A stretch of DNA of 55,239 nt from the NCBI RefSeq assembly GCF_001298265.1, contig NZ_LGSZ01000057.1, positions 1 through 55,239 on the forward strand, read 5' to 3'. Under the pieces are notes generated by a model that was not told the DNA's origin, did not search any database, and worked only from the letters and a program-made list of their open reading frames with translations. Below are positions 45,832 through 55,056 of the stretch, in pieces; positions within the stretch are counted from its first letter, which is position 1, and the number at the start of each line of letters is the position of its first letter. The position numbers and the translations under genes are program-made. This DNA is from Allobosea vaviloviae (lineage in GTDB: Bacteria > Pseudomonadota > Alphaproteobacteria > Rhizobiales > Beijerinckiaceae).

Positions 45832-46061
45832 CCGCGCCAGCAGCACCGCCTTGCCGAGGGGTTGCCGAGGCGGCTCGAAAAGCTCGGCAAGCGCCGAGCC
45901 AAGAGACGGCTATGCTTTGCAGTTGTCGGTTCCTGCTGCAAAGGTCCAAAAGTAGGTTACCCCGACTCACGATGCTGCTATCGAACGGCCGAGCGCGCTG
46001 ATCGCCATCGCTTTGACATTTTCCGTCGATGCCATAGCTGGCGACTGCGACGGTTTTGGCG

Positions 46062-46375
46062 CGCCGGATCAAACGTAACGTTATCGCGCTCTGGATCGCC
46101 GCGCGATCTCCGGACGCCGGTGCTGGCGAAGATCGCTTCTGCGGCCGTTGCCCTCTACGCGCTTTCGCCGTTTGATTTCTTTCCCGGCTTCATACCGGTC
46201 CTGGGCTACGTCGATGATCAGTTAATCGTTCCGCTCGGTATCGTGCTTGCGGTCCAGCCGATCCCGACGTCCTCAATGGCCTAATTCCGCGCCGCGGCAT
46301 CCTGCCCAGTCAACCCACCGTCAGCCCGGCAGGTCTGGCAATTGGTATGACCATTTGGATCGCCGTCTGCGCCGA
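46062..46375 (+). pseudogene. DUF1232 gene, decayed second copy
   Basis: In one frame IKRNVIALWIAARSPDAG, then after a frame change DLRTPVLAKIASAAVALYAL, SPFDFFPGFIPVLGYVDDQL and IVPLGIVLAVQPIPT, then a stop (46284) and a weak continuation (GLAIGMTIWIA). This is the same family as the gene at 18824-19189. With one frameshift and a stop it is inactive. The bases 45832-46061 hold nothing recognisable. Confidence 0.75.
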
Positions 46376-46467
46376 CCTCGATCCGGAGGTCTGGCTCGCT
46401 GCAGTTCGGGGCCGAATCTCGCTGACCTTATTTTACAACTACGCTGTTCCCCACAGAATTCAACTCT

Positions 46468-46875
46468 TCACAATTCAAGCATGTCGAGCACAGGGCATGA
46501 TGCGAGCGGTTCACTGGTGCAACTTGCGACGGAGGCGGCGAGGATGCTCTCGAGCCTCGTCAGGTCTGCTAGCTTGCGACGCACCTCGGTGAGGTGCATC
46601 GCCGCGATGTCCTTGACCTCCGCGCAGGAGCCCTGGCGGGGATCGTTCAGGATCAGGAGGGCGCGAACCTCTTCGAGGCTGAACCCCAACTCGCGGCCTC
46701 GGCGAATGAAGGCCAGCCGCCTGACATGGACGTCATCGTAGACGCGATGGCCGCCCGGCGTGCGGGGCGGTGCAGGCATCAGCCCGATCGTCTCGTAGTA
46801 GCGGATCGTCTCGAGATTGACGCCCGCGGCTTTCGCAAGCTGTCCGGCGGCAAGGGCTCGCGCCTTCGTGAGCAT
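46468..46875 (-). CDS. merR: MerR-type mercury-responsive regulator
   Basis: About 135 residues from the ATG at 46875. The N-terminal winged HTH is ARALAAGQLAKAAGVNLETI with RYYETIGLMPAPPRT, typical of MerR. Three Cys are in the positions of mercury-binding MerR proteins: RQGSCAEVK, VASCTSEPL and ASCPVLDMLEL. It is divergent from merT, with a perfect dyad between. It should repress, and in the presence of Hg(II) activate, the merT promoter. Confidence 0.88.
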   Translation of the reverse strand: MLTKARALAAGQLAKAAGVNLETIRYYETIGLMPAPPRTPGGHRVYDDVHVRRLAFIRRGRELGFSLEEVRALLILNDPRQGSCAEVKDIAAMHLTEVRRKLADLTRLESILAASVASCTSEPLASCPVLDMLEL

Positions 46876-46882
46876 AGCTGGC

Positions 46883-46913
46883 TTGATCCCGTAGTGGCTA
46901 CGGGAGGCAAAGT
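46883..46913. promoter_or_regulatory. merR/merT operator dyad and promoter
   Basis: TCCCGTAG-TGG-CTACGGGA (46887-46905) is a perfect 8-bp inverted repeat in the 65-bp gap between merR and merT. TTGATC at 46883-46888 can act as a -35 element with the long (about 19 bp) spacer that MerR-type promoters have. The -10 part (around CAAAGT) is weak. Confidence 0.65.
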
Positions 46914-46940
46914 GCCATGGATTGAAACGGAGCACCACTC

Positions 46941-47357
46941 ATGACCAGCGCTGAACTCGGAAAGTCGAGCACTACCAAGCCTCTCCCTGCGCCATCGACG
47001 GGCGTCTTGGCGGGGACGGGCCTCGTCGTCGGAGCCGGAGCTCTGATCGCATCCTCTTGCTGTGTGTTGCCGATGGCGCTCGCAGGGCTTGGGGTGACGG
47101 GCGCGGTCTTCAGCGGCCTTGCGTTCCTGGCCGATATCCGGCCGTTTCTCATCGCCGGCGCAGCAGTCATGCTGGCCCTCGGCTGGGCATTTTTCTTCTG
47201 GCGACGGCGCAGGGCGAGATGTGACGGCGATACCTGCGCCAAGCCAGAGCGATCTGGCCGCACGATGGGGCTGCTCGGCTTCGGCTCTCTGGTCGTCGGG
47301 CTGGCGCTGGTGTGGGGCCCTTACGTCGAGCCAGCCCTGCTCAGGCTGGCGCGGTGA
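46941..47357 (+). CDS. merT: MerT mercuric transport protein
   Basis: A 138-residue membrane protein with three hydrophobic segments. The vicinal Cys pair in the first one (ALIASSCCVLPMALAGLG) is the MerT hallmark, and a second Cys pair follows in the loop (RARCDGDTCAK). It moves Hg(II) into the cell. In typical operons merP and merA follow; here only a GDCCxC gene does. Without a reductase, uptake alone would be harmful, so the operon looks reduced. Confidence 0.9.
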   Translation: MTSAELGKSSTTKPLPAPSTGVLAGTGLVVGAGALIASSCCVLPMALAGLGVTGAVFSGLAFLADIRPFLIAGAAVMLALGWAFFFWRRRRARCDGDTCAKPERSGRTMGLLGFGSLVVGLALVWGPYVEPALLRLAR

Positions 47358-47362
47358 TCCTC

Positions 47363-47590
47363 ATGCAACTTGAATCGACCCTGACCTGTCCGCGCTGCGC
47401 CTATCGGGCGACCGAGATGATGCCGACAGACGCCTGCTGGTTCTTTTACGAATGTAAGAGCTGCGGCGTGCTGCTGAGACCGCTGGAAGGCGATTGCTGC
47501 GTGTTCTGCTCATATGGCACAGTGCCCTGTCCGCCGATACAGGCCGCCGATGGAACTTCGTCAGCGGTGACCTGCTGTGGACCAGGATAA
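47363..47590 (+). CDS. GDCCxC-motif small protein
   Basis: A 75-residue protein with CPRCAYRATE, CKSCGVLL, GDCCVFCSYG and CCGPG: nine Cys in all. The GDCCVFC motif names the family. It follows merT after 5 bases (a GTG at 47354 overlaps the merT stop and is an alternative start). Such genes are frequent in mer-like and arsenic clusters, and the Cys-rich product probably binds soft metals. Confidence 0.88.
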   Translation: MQLESTLTCPRCAYRATEMMPTDACWFFYECKSCGVLLRPLEGDCCVFCSYGTVPCPPIQAADGTSSAVTCCGPG

Positions 47591-47615
47591 GAAGCGCGTC
47601 TGGCTTTGCGCTTGG

Positions 47616-48020
47616 TCAGGCTCTCGTCGAGCGCCATCGCCATTGCCTCCGACATCCTCGAGAAATCCTGACCTCGCCGGCGCCGGGCGTGCGCCCAACG
47701 CCCCGCGCGAGCTCCGGGCGACGTTCGATCAGATCATTGACCCGAGCCACCGCGACGCCTTGGACGCGAGCGACGCCCCTTGCCACCGCGTCGCAATGGT
47801 AGGCATCGGCGAAGAGAGAAGCCTCGGCGATGAGGTCGCTGGGTCGGGTACGCTGGATAGTCAGGTCCGCACCATGCGGGAGTGGACGGACAAGCGCGAT
47901 TATGCCGTCCGCGACGCGATAGAGCCGTCGAACCGCATCGCCGCTACGAAAAAATGTCTCGCCTGCATCCAGCCGGCGGTCGCGACCTCATTCGGCCCAG
48001 AGTTCATCCAATGCCAACAT
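47616..48020 (-). pseudogene. Crp/Fnr-type regulator, decayed
   Basis: Minus strand, ATG at 48020: MLALDELWAE, then an in-frame TGA (47990-47988), then RRLDAGETFFRSGDAVRRLY, RVADGIIALVRPLPHGADLT and RPSDLIAEASLFADAYHCDA, the cyclic-nucleotide-binding-like fold of Crp/Fnr proteins. The frame runs to the TGA at 47616 but the last 25 residues no longer look like the family, and the HTH is missing. At least one nonsense mutation and one frame loss make it inactive. Confidence 0.65.
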
Positions 48021-48067
48021 AATCTCGATCATGTGACCTAACGGGTATCGCAGGCAAGGATGCCGTC

Positions 48068-48636
48068 ATGACGGACCGGAGATATGGCATGAGCTCGATG
48101 CCGATCCTTGCCCTCGTCGCCCTGGTACTTGCGGCTGTGCCGGCAGCCGCCCAGGGTCACGCCGGAGGCCAATATGGCGGCGCGGCACCGGCTCCCTACG
48201 CGGGTATGGAGAAGCGCGCCATCAAGGCTCTGTCTCCGCAGCAGGTGTCGGATCTGGAAGCCGGGGACGGTATGGGCCTGGCCCTACCGGCCGAGCTGAA
48301 CGGGTACCCCGGCCCCCTTCACGTGCTAGAACTTGCCAACGCGCTCGGCCTCACGGCCGAGCAGTGGAGCCGCACCCAAGCGCTGCTGGATGCCATGCGT
48401 GCGGAGACGATCCCGATCCGATCGAGGATCGTTCGGGAGGAGGCCGCGCTCGATCGCCTCTTCGCCGACAGGACGGTTACGCCGGCGTCGCTTGTGGAGG
48501 CGACGCGGCTGATCGCGACGAAACAGGGCGACCTGCGAGCCGCCCACCTGCGCTACCACCTGATGACGGCCAGCTGCTGACGCCCGACCAGGTCGCCGGC
48601 TATAACCGGCCGCGCGGCTACTGCGCCGCGCCCTAG
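48068..48636 (+). pseudogene. Spy/CpxP-like exported protein with frameshift near its end
   Basis: A signal peptide (PILALVALVLAAVPAAAQ) is followed by Spy/LTxxQ-like helices (VLELANALGLTAEQWSRTQA, LLDAMRAE). The frame as read ends at 48580 (HLMTASC). One base missing near 48571 would restore QLLTPDQVAGYNRPRGY and the stop at 48636. So only the last 20 residues are affected and the product may still work. It converges with the DUF305 gene. Known: Spy-like proteins are periplasmic chaperones or metal sensors. Confidence 0.7.
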
Positions 48637-48659
48637 CCAATCAACCCAGCCTGGGCGGC

Positions 48660-49094
48660 TTACTTCGGGGCGTTCTTTGCGAGCCACTCACGCATCTCGG
48701 CGATCTCGCGCTCTTGATCCTTGATGATCTGAGCGGCGAGCGCCTTCGAGGTATCGTCCTTGGCATGACCCAGGGCCACCTTAGCCATATCGATCGCGCC
48801 CTGGTGATGAGGGATCATCTTGGTGCGGAAGTCGACGTCTGGATTGCCAGTGTAGGGCACGGCCATGTCGTGCATCATCTTCATATCGGCGGCCTTGAAG
48901 TCCCTGGTCGAGGCCGCGTCGCCGGCTGCCGGCATCATCGTCTTCATCATGGCCTGCATGGAATCCATGTTCATCATGCCCATGGGCGCGGCACCGGCCG
49001 CGGGAGCTGCGCCATGCCCCTGATGGGACGATTGCGCGAAGGCAGGCCCGGCAAGGGCGAGGAGGATCAGCGTGGTGGGGGTCGAGAGTTTCAT
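48660..49094 (-). CDS. DUF305 (CopM-like) exported protein
   Basis: A 144-residue protein with signal peptide (TLILLALAGPAFAQ) and a Met/His-rich start (GMMNMDSMQAMMKTMMPAAG). The DUF305 signature FRTKMIPHHQGAIDMAKVAL is intact. Such proteins bind copper or silver in the periplasm. It is the last gene of the leftward operon with the second RND pump. Confidence 0.9.
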   Translation of the reverse strand: MKLSTPTTLILLALAGPAFAQSSHQGHGAAPAAGAAPMGMMNMDSMQAMMKTMMPAAGDAASTRDFKAADMKMMHDMAVPYTGNPDVDFRTKMIPHHQGAIDMAKVALGHAKDDTSKALAAQIIKDQEREIAEMREWLAKNAPK

Positions 49095-49116
49095 CGGTTC
49101 GGTTCCTTCTTCGGGG

Positions 49117-49491
49117 TCAGTCGTGCGCGAAGCGCGCTTGCAGCGCGTGGCCATCGGCGAGCGTGGCGGAGACAACGACGCGTGCGCCCTTGCCGAGGGA
49201 TTGGGCGAGGCTGCCGACGAGCTTGTTGGGTTCGACGGGCGACAGCGCGACGGTCGCGGTCTTGCCGGCATCCTGGACGATGGCGCGGGCCGACTTCGTT
49301 CCCGCGGAGGCGAGCGGCTTGTCGGCGGCGTCGGTGAGGTAGAGGACGAACTCGGTCCCCTTCGCCACCATCTCGACGTGGTGGCCCGCGACGTCGACCA
49401 CGGGCCCGCCGTTGGGCCCCTTCGAGACCTCATGGGCCCCGGCGGTCGACGCGACGCCGACGATGGCCAGGACGGCAATCGATTTGAGCAT
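49117..49491 (-). CDS. Exported hypothetical protein of the metal operon
   Basis: A 124-residue protein with signal peptide (LKSIAVLAIVGVASTAGAHE). The mature start HEVSKGPNGGPVVDVAGHHV has several His that could bind metal; the rest is beta-rich (VSATLADGHALQARFAHD). It lies between the RND pump and the DUF305 gene, 18 and 22 bases from them, so it is in the same operon. It looks like the small accessory proteins of CzcA/CusA loci. Confidence 0.75.
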   Translation of the reverse strand: MLKSIAVLAIVGVASTAGAHEVSKGPNGGPVVDVAGHHVEMVAKGTEFVLYLTDAADKPLASAGTKSARAIVQDAGKTATVALSPVEPNKLVGSLAQSLGKGARVVVSATLADGHALQARFAHD

Positions 49492-49509
49492 GTTGGTTCT
49501 CCTTTTCTC

Positions 49510-52500
49510 TCAGTAGGTTTCGGCAGGCGTCAGTTGCCCGCCTTCCGAGGCGCGGCCAGCCGCGATGCGTTCCAATGGCTTGCGGCCGAAGGCGAGGAAG
49601 AGGAGCGGCGTCAGCATGGTGTCGATGATCGTCGCCGAGATCAGACCGCCGAAGATGGTGACGGCGACCGGATGGAGGATCTCGCGGCCGGGCTGGTCGG
49701 CGCCGTAGAGCAGCGGGACCAGCGCGAGTCCCGCCGACAGCGCCGTCATCAGCACCGGCGTCAGCCGTTCCAGGCTTCCGCGGATGACGAGGTCGCGCCC
49801 GAAGCTCTCTCCTTCGTGGAGGGCCAGGTTGATGTAGTGCGAGACCTTGAGGATCCCGTTGCGGGCAGAGATGCCGGCGAGCGTGATGAAGCCGACCATC
49901 GACGCCACCGACAACGGCTGGCCGGCGAGGTGCAGCGCGACGACGCTGCCGATGAGCGCCAGCGGGATGTTGCCCATGATGATCAGCGCCAGCACCGCCG
50001 ACTGGTAGCGGGTGAACAGCACGACGAAGATCAGCGCCAGCGACACCAGGCTGAGCAGCCCGATCCGCAGCGTTGCCTCCTCCTGTGCCTGGAAGGTGCC
50101 CTCCATGCGGGTGACATAGCCCTGCGGCAGCGGCGTCTGCGCGACGACCCCGCGGATGTCAGCGATGATCGCCGTCATATCGCGTTGCCCGTCGCCATTG
50201 CCGTAGACCGCTATCCGGCGCTGGCCGTTCTCGCGCTGGATCTGGTTGGGGCCGTCCGTCTCGGAGACCGAGGCGATCATGCGCAACGGCACGTGGCCGG
50301 ACGGCGTCGCGATGAGGAGGTCCTCCAAGCCGTTAGTCGAACGATCCTGGTCGGACAGGCGCAGCACGACGTCGTAGCGGCGGTTGCCCTCTACGATCTG
50401 CGAGACCGTGCGACCGTTGGAGAGGGTCTCCAGCGCCTGCGTAACGCTCGCCGGGGTCAGGCCATAGAGCGCCGCCTTCTCATGGTCGACGTCAATGCGC
50501 AGCTGCGGGATGCGGACCTGCCGCTCGACCTGGAGATCGACCAGCCCGGGCACGGAGGCCAGGCGCTCGCGCAGCGTCTCGGCCAAGCTGCGGATCGTGT
50601 CGAGGTCCTCGCCATAGACCTTGAGCGCGATCTGGGCCCGCACGCCTGAGAGCATGTGGTCGAGTCGGTGGCCGATGGGTTGGCCGATGTTGACCGAGAC
50701 GGGCAGGACGCTCAGCGCGGCCCGGATGTCGGCGTAGATCGCCTCCTTGGGTCGGTCGGAGCGATGGAGGTCGATATCGACCTCCGAGGAATGGACGCCC
50801 TCCGCGTGCTCGTCGAGTTCGGCCCTCCCGGTCCGGCGCCCGATCGACTTCACTTCGGGCACCTTGAGCGCCAGCTGTTCGGCGATGAGCCCTAGGCGAT
50901 GGCTTTCGGCAAGTGAGATGCCGGGATTGTATTGCAGCGAGACGACGAGCGTGCCCTCGTTGAAGGGCGGCAGGAAGGTTCGCGGCAGCAGCGTCGCCCC
51001 GTACACGGCCAACGCCACGCCGATGCCCACGACCGACAGGATCAGGCCACGCGCCCCGAAGGCCCATCGCAGCAGCGCCGCGTTGCCGCGCTTGAGGTGG
51101 CGTACGACGAACGAGTCCCTCTCATGCCCGCCGGCCGTCCCCGAGAGCAGGTAATACGCCATCACCGGCGTGAGCGTGATCGACACGACCAGCGACGCCA
51201 GAATCGAGACGATGTAGGCGACCCCGAGCGGCGCGAAGAGCCGTCCCTCGATGCCTGACAGGGCGAAGAGGGGGATGAAGACCAGGATGATGATGGCGGT
51301 CGCGTAGACGATGCCGGACCGCACCTCCTGCGAGGCGGCCGCGATCACCGCCAGCACCGGCTCGGGTGCCGCGCTTTCCCGGTTCTGCTTCAGGCGCCGC
51401 AGGATGTTCTCCACGTCCACGACCGCGTCGTCGACCAGTTCGCCGATCGCGATGGCCAGCCCGCCCAGCGTCATCGTGTTGATCGTCAGGCCCAGGAACT
51501 TGAAGACCAGGACCGTCGTCAGGATCGAGACCGGGATCGCGGTCAGCGAGATCAGGGTCGCGCGGACGTTCATCAGGAACAGCAGCAGGATGACGGCGAC
51601 CACGCCCGCCGCCTCCAGCAGCACCCGCTCGACGTTGGCGATCGAGGTCTCGATGAAGGTGGCCTGCCGGAACTGGACGTTGGTCGCCGAGATGCCGGCG
51701 GGCAGCGTCTTCTGGATCTCGGCCAGCGACGCCTCGACCTGCCTGGTCAACGACACGGTGTCGGCGTCCGGCTGCTTCTGGATGCCGATGATCACCGCCG
51801 GCTTGCCCTGGTAGCCCGCGTCCCCGCGCTTGACCCGCGCGGCGAACTCCACGGCCGCGACCTGGTGCAGCAGGACCGGCTGGCCCTGCCGCTGCACGAC
51901 GACCGTGTTGCGCAGGTCCTCCAGCCGTCGCGTCAGCCCGACGTTGCGGATGAGGTACTCCCGGCCCTGCTGGTCGACGAACCCGCCGCCGGTGTTGGTG
52001 CCGAAGCGCGTGACCGCCGCCTCGACCTGCTCGAGCGTGACGTCCAGCGCCTGCAGAGCCGCGACGTCCGGCGTGATCCGGTACTGCCGGACCTCGCCGC
52101 CGATCGGGATGACCTGCGAGACGCCGGCGATGTTGAGGAGCTGCGGGCGTATGGTGAAGTCGGCGATCTCTCGGACCTCCATCGGCGAGGACCGCTCGGC
52201 CGTCACCGCCACCAGCATGATCTCTCCCATGATGGAAGAGACCGGGCCCATCTGCGGGGCGACGTTCCGCGGCAGCTGCTCGCGCACCAGCGACAGCCGC
52301 TCGGCGACGAGCTGGCGGGAGCGATAGATGTCGGTCCCCCAATCGAATTCGACATAGGTGATCGAGAGCCCGACGCCCGACACCGAGCGGACGCGCAATA
52401 CGCCCGGCATGCCGTTCATCGCCGTCTCCAGCGGATAGGTGACGAGCTGCTCGGCCTCCTGGGGCGCGAGTCCCTCGGCCTCCGTCATCAGGGTGACGGT

Positions 52501-52635
52501 CGGCCGGTTCAGGTCGGGGAAGACGTCCACGGGCACGCGCGGCAGCACGTAGGAGCCATAGGCGACGAGGACGAGCGCGGCGGCGATGACGAAGAGCCGG
52601 TTGCGCAGGCTGGCCGAGACGAGGAGGTTGAACAT
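49510..52635 (-). CDS. Heavy-metal RND efflux pump, second system
   Basis: A 1041-residue pump. VPVDVFPDLNRPTVTLMTEA is of the CzcA-like (HME) type but not CusA (which has IPDLSDTQV). The TM4 acidic motif is GELVDDAVVDVENILRR, with three acidic residues as in divalent-metal pumps. Full length. The substrate may be a divalent metal, though the DUF305 neighbour suggests copper. Its adaptor gene, 11 bases upstream, is truncated. Confidence 0.93.
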   Translation of the reverse strand: MFNLLVSASLRNRLFVIAAALVLVAYGSYVLPRVPVDVFPDLNRPTVTLMTEAEGLAPQEAEQLVTYPLETAMNGMPGVLRVRSVSGVGLSITYVEFDWGTDIYRSRQLVAERLSLVREQLPRNVAPQMGPVSSIMGEIMLVAVTAERSSPMEVREIADFTIRPQLLNIAGVSQVIPIGGEVRQYRITPDVAALQALDVTLEQVEAAVTRFGTNTGGGFVDQQGREYLIRNVGLTRRLEDLRNTVVVQRQGQPVLLHQVAAVEFAARVKRGDAGYQGKPAVIIGIQKQPDADTVSLTRQVEASLAEIQKTLPAGISATNVQFRQATFIETSIANVERVLLEAAGVVAVILLLFLMNVRATLISLTAIPVSILTTVLVFKFLGLTINTMTLGGLAIAIGELVDDAVVDVENILRRLKQNRESAAPEPVLAVIAAASQEVRSGIVYATAIIILVFIPLFALSGIEGRLFAPLGVAYIVSILASLVVSITLTPVMAYYLLSGTAGGHERDSFVVRHLKRGNAALLRWAFGARGLILSVVGIGVALAVYGATLLPRTFLPPFNEGTLVVSLQYNPGISLAESHRLGLIAEQLALKVPEVKSIGRRTGRAELDEHAEGVHSSEVDIDLHRSDRPKEAIYADIRAALSVLPVSVNIGQPIGHRLDHMLSGVRAQIALKVYGEDLDTIRSLAETLRERLASVPGLVDLQVERQVRIPQLRIDVDHEKAALYGLTPASVTQALETLSNGRTVSQIVEGNRRYDVVLRLSDQDRSTNGLEDLLIATPSGHVPLRMIASVSETDGPNQIQRENGQRRIAVYGNGDGQRDMTAIIADIRGVVAQTPLPQGYVTRMEGTFQAQEEATLRIGLLSLVSLALIFVVLFTRYQSAVLALIIMGNIPLALIGSVVALHLAGQPLSVASMVGFITLAGISARNGILKVSHYINLALHEGESFGRDLVIRGSLERLTPVLMTALSAGLALVPLLYGADQPGREILHPVAVTIFGGLISATIIDTMLTPLLFLAFGRKPLERIAAGRASEGGQLTPAETY

Positions 52636-52646
52636 CGCGGATTGCC

Positions 52647-52975
52647 TCAGCGGATCTGGTTGAGGTGTTCGGCGCCGCGGACCACGATCCGGTCTCCCGT
52701 TGCGATACCGGCCCGGATCACGACCCGCGTCGCGTCGAACGGCTCGGTGCGGACCGGCTTGGCCTCGAATCGCTCGGGATCGGTGTGACGCCAGACCAGC
52801 GCCTCGCCGTTGCCGCCGCGCACGACCGCGTCGCGCGGAACGATGATGCCGCTGACGCCAGCTCCGTTCTGGGCCGTCACCCGGACGGGCTGCCCGATAG
52901 CGAGCGTCGCGGGCGCGTCCTCGATCGAGAACTGCACAAGCGTCGCCTGCTGCTGCAGCGCTCGACCGAAGCCGC
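52647..52975 (-). pseudogene. RND periplasmic adaptor, 5' part lost (C-terminal fragment)
   Basis: Residues [40 protein letters not shown] and [20 protein letters not shown], then the terminal GDRIVVRGAEHLNQIR, match the end of adaptors of CzcB/CusB type. Upstream of about 52975 the sequence is IS256 in the opposite sense. So the N-terminal two thirds, including the signal peptide, are missing. The pump behind it has probably lost its promoter as well. Confidence 0.8.
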
Positions 52976-52979
52976 GGAA

Positions 52980-53571
52980 GGACAGCGGGATGGGCTTCCT
53001 GCGCAAGCTGGCGCGGCGCGGCCTGCGCGGCGTCAAGCTCGTCGTCTCAGACAGCCATGAGGGCATCAAAGCGGCGGTCTCGAAGGTTCTCACCGCGACC
53101 TGGCAGCGCTGCCGCGCCCACTTCATGCGCAATGCCCTCGCCCATGCCGGCCGATCAGGACGCCGCGTCGTCTCGGCTTTCATCGCCACCGCCTTCGCAC
53201 AGGACGATGCCGCCGCCGCCAGCCAGCAATGGCGCAGGGTCGCCGATCAACTCCGGCCGACGGTCCTCAAGCTCGCCGCCCTGATGGACACGGCCGAGAC
53301 GGACGTGCTGGCCTACATGACATTCCCGACGCAGCGCCGCGCCAAGCTTCACAGCACCAACCCGCTGGAGCGCCTCAACGGCGAGATCAAGCGCCGAACC
53401 GAGGTCGTCGGCATCTTCCCCAACGAGGCCGCCATCACCCGCCTCGTCGGCGCCATCCTGCTTGAACAGAACGATGAATGGGCCGTCCAACGCGCCCGCT
53501 ACATCACGCTGGAAAGCATCGCGCCGATCAGCGATGATCCCATCGTCAGCCTGCCAGCCGTGGCCGCCTGA
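52980..53571 (+). pseudogene. IS256-family transposase remnant (C-terminal part)
   Basis: The frame reads [52 protein letters not shown], then [20 protein letters not shown]. These are the last 190 residues of IS256 transposases (mutator type), with the second catalytic Asp in VVSDSHEG and a Glu near NPLERLNGE. The first half is missing and the left junction cuts the adaptor gene. It ends at 53571, directly where an RHS gene begins. Confidence 0.85.
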
Positions 53572-55056
53572 CCGATGCCTCCGGCACGACGGCCTGGGTC
53601 TATGACGCGCGCGGCAATGTCCTCTCGGAAACCCGCGTCATGGCGGGCAAAACCTATGTGGTCTCCTATGTCTATGATCTCGCAGACAAGGTCACGAAGA
53701 TCACCTATCCCTCCGGGCGCATCGTCGATGTCGCCAGAGACTCGACGGGTCGGGTCGGCGGGATCACGACGAAGCAGAACGCCGCTGCGGCCTCTGCGGT
53801 GCTGGCCTCGGGCGTGGCCTACCAGCCATTCGGGGATCTGCAGTCGCTGACCTATGGCAACGGGTTGTCGCTCTGGCGCACCTTCACGGCCGATGACGAG
53901 CTCAACCAGCTCCTCGTCACCAACGTCCCGACCGGGGTCTCGTTGATCAAGCGCTTCCACGATCGCCAGGACAATGGCCTCAACCTGACCAAGATCGACG
54001 CCTATGACGACGTCTCGCCGCCGCCGCACCAAACCTTCTGGTACTCGCCCTCGCGCAAGCTGCAGAACGCGACGGGCGTCTGGGGCGATCTGACCTATTA
54101 TTACGGCCCCGGCGGCAACCGCACCTATGAGATCCTGACGCAGGGTGCGACAACCTCGACCAAGGTGACGAACTACGAGGCGGCCTCGAACCGGATCGCG
54201 GCAGTGACCACGGATGGAACGACGACGCGGACCTTCGGCCATGACAATGCCGGCAACGTCATCACCGACACGCGCGGCAGCACGGTGTGGAGCTTCACGC
54301 ACAATGCGGCGGGGCGCCTGTCGCAGGCGAGCGTGGGCGGCTCGGTCAGGGGCGCCTACACCTATGACGGCATGGAGCGCCTGGCGATCCGGGCGGTGAC
54401 GAACACGACGCCCTCGGGCACGACGCATCTGATCTACGACACGGCGGGCCATCTGCTGGCGGAGGCGAATGCGGTGTCGGGCGCGACGATCCGGGAATAT
54501 GTCTGGCTCGAGGTCGAAGCCCAGGGCGCCGACACAGGTCCGACCAGCCGCCCGGCCAATGACAATGATGACGCCGGTGGCCAGCTCGGCTCGGCCGAGA
54601 ACGACAACGACCCGACGGCGCGCGCCCAGCTGCCCTCGCTCAACGGACCTAAGCGCGGCATCGCCCCGCGCGCGGTCCCGCTGGCGGTGGTGGCCGATGT
54701 CGACACGGCGAGCCCCACCACGCTGTTCGTGCATGCCGACCATCTCGACCGGCCGGTGCGGATGACCAATGCCAGCCAGACCCTGGTCTGGGATGCCGTC
54801 TACAAGCCCTATGGCGAGGTCGCCTCGATCACCGGCTCCGCCTCCCTCGACGCCCGCTTCCCCGGACAATGGTTCCAGCTCGAAACAGGCCTGCATTACA
54901 ACTGGCACCGCACATACGACCCCACGACTGGACGATACCTTCAGCCAGATCCGCTGGGCTTCGTCGACGGGCCGTCCGTCTATGCATATGCCAGCAGCTC
55001 GCCGGTGATGAGGACGGACGATAAGGGTCTCGCCATTTCCGATCAAATGTCTCCTA
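53565..55056 (+). pseudogene. RHS-repeat protein, C-terminal part cut by IS elements
   Basis: Open frame without start: [66 protein letters not shown] and the core end TTGRYLQPDPLGFVDGPSVY. These are YD/RHS repeats and the RHS-associated core domain. The 5' part is replaced by the IS256 remnant and the variable toxin tip is cut off by an IS5-like element at about 55057. RHS proteins deliver toxins between cells; this one cannot. Confidence 0.85.

Noticed and set aside
49072..50649. Plus-strand frame opposite the second RND pump
   Set aside because: Mirror frame of a conserved pump; no own ribosome binding site or motifs.
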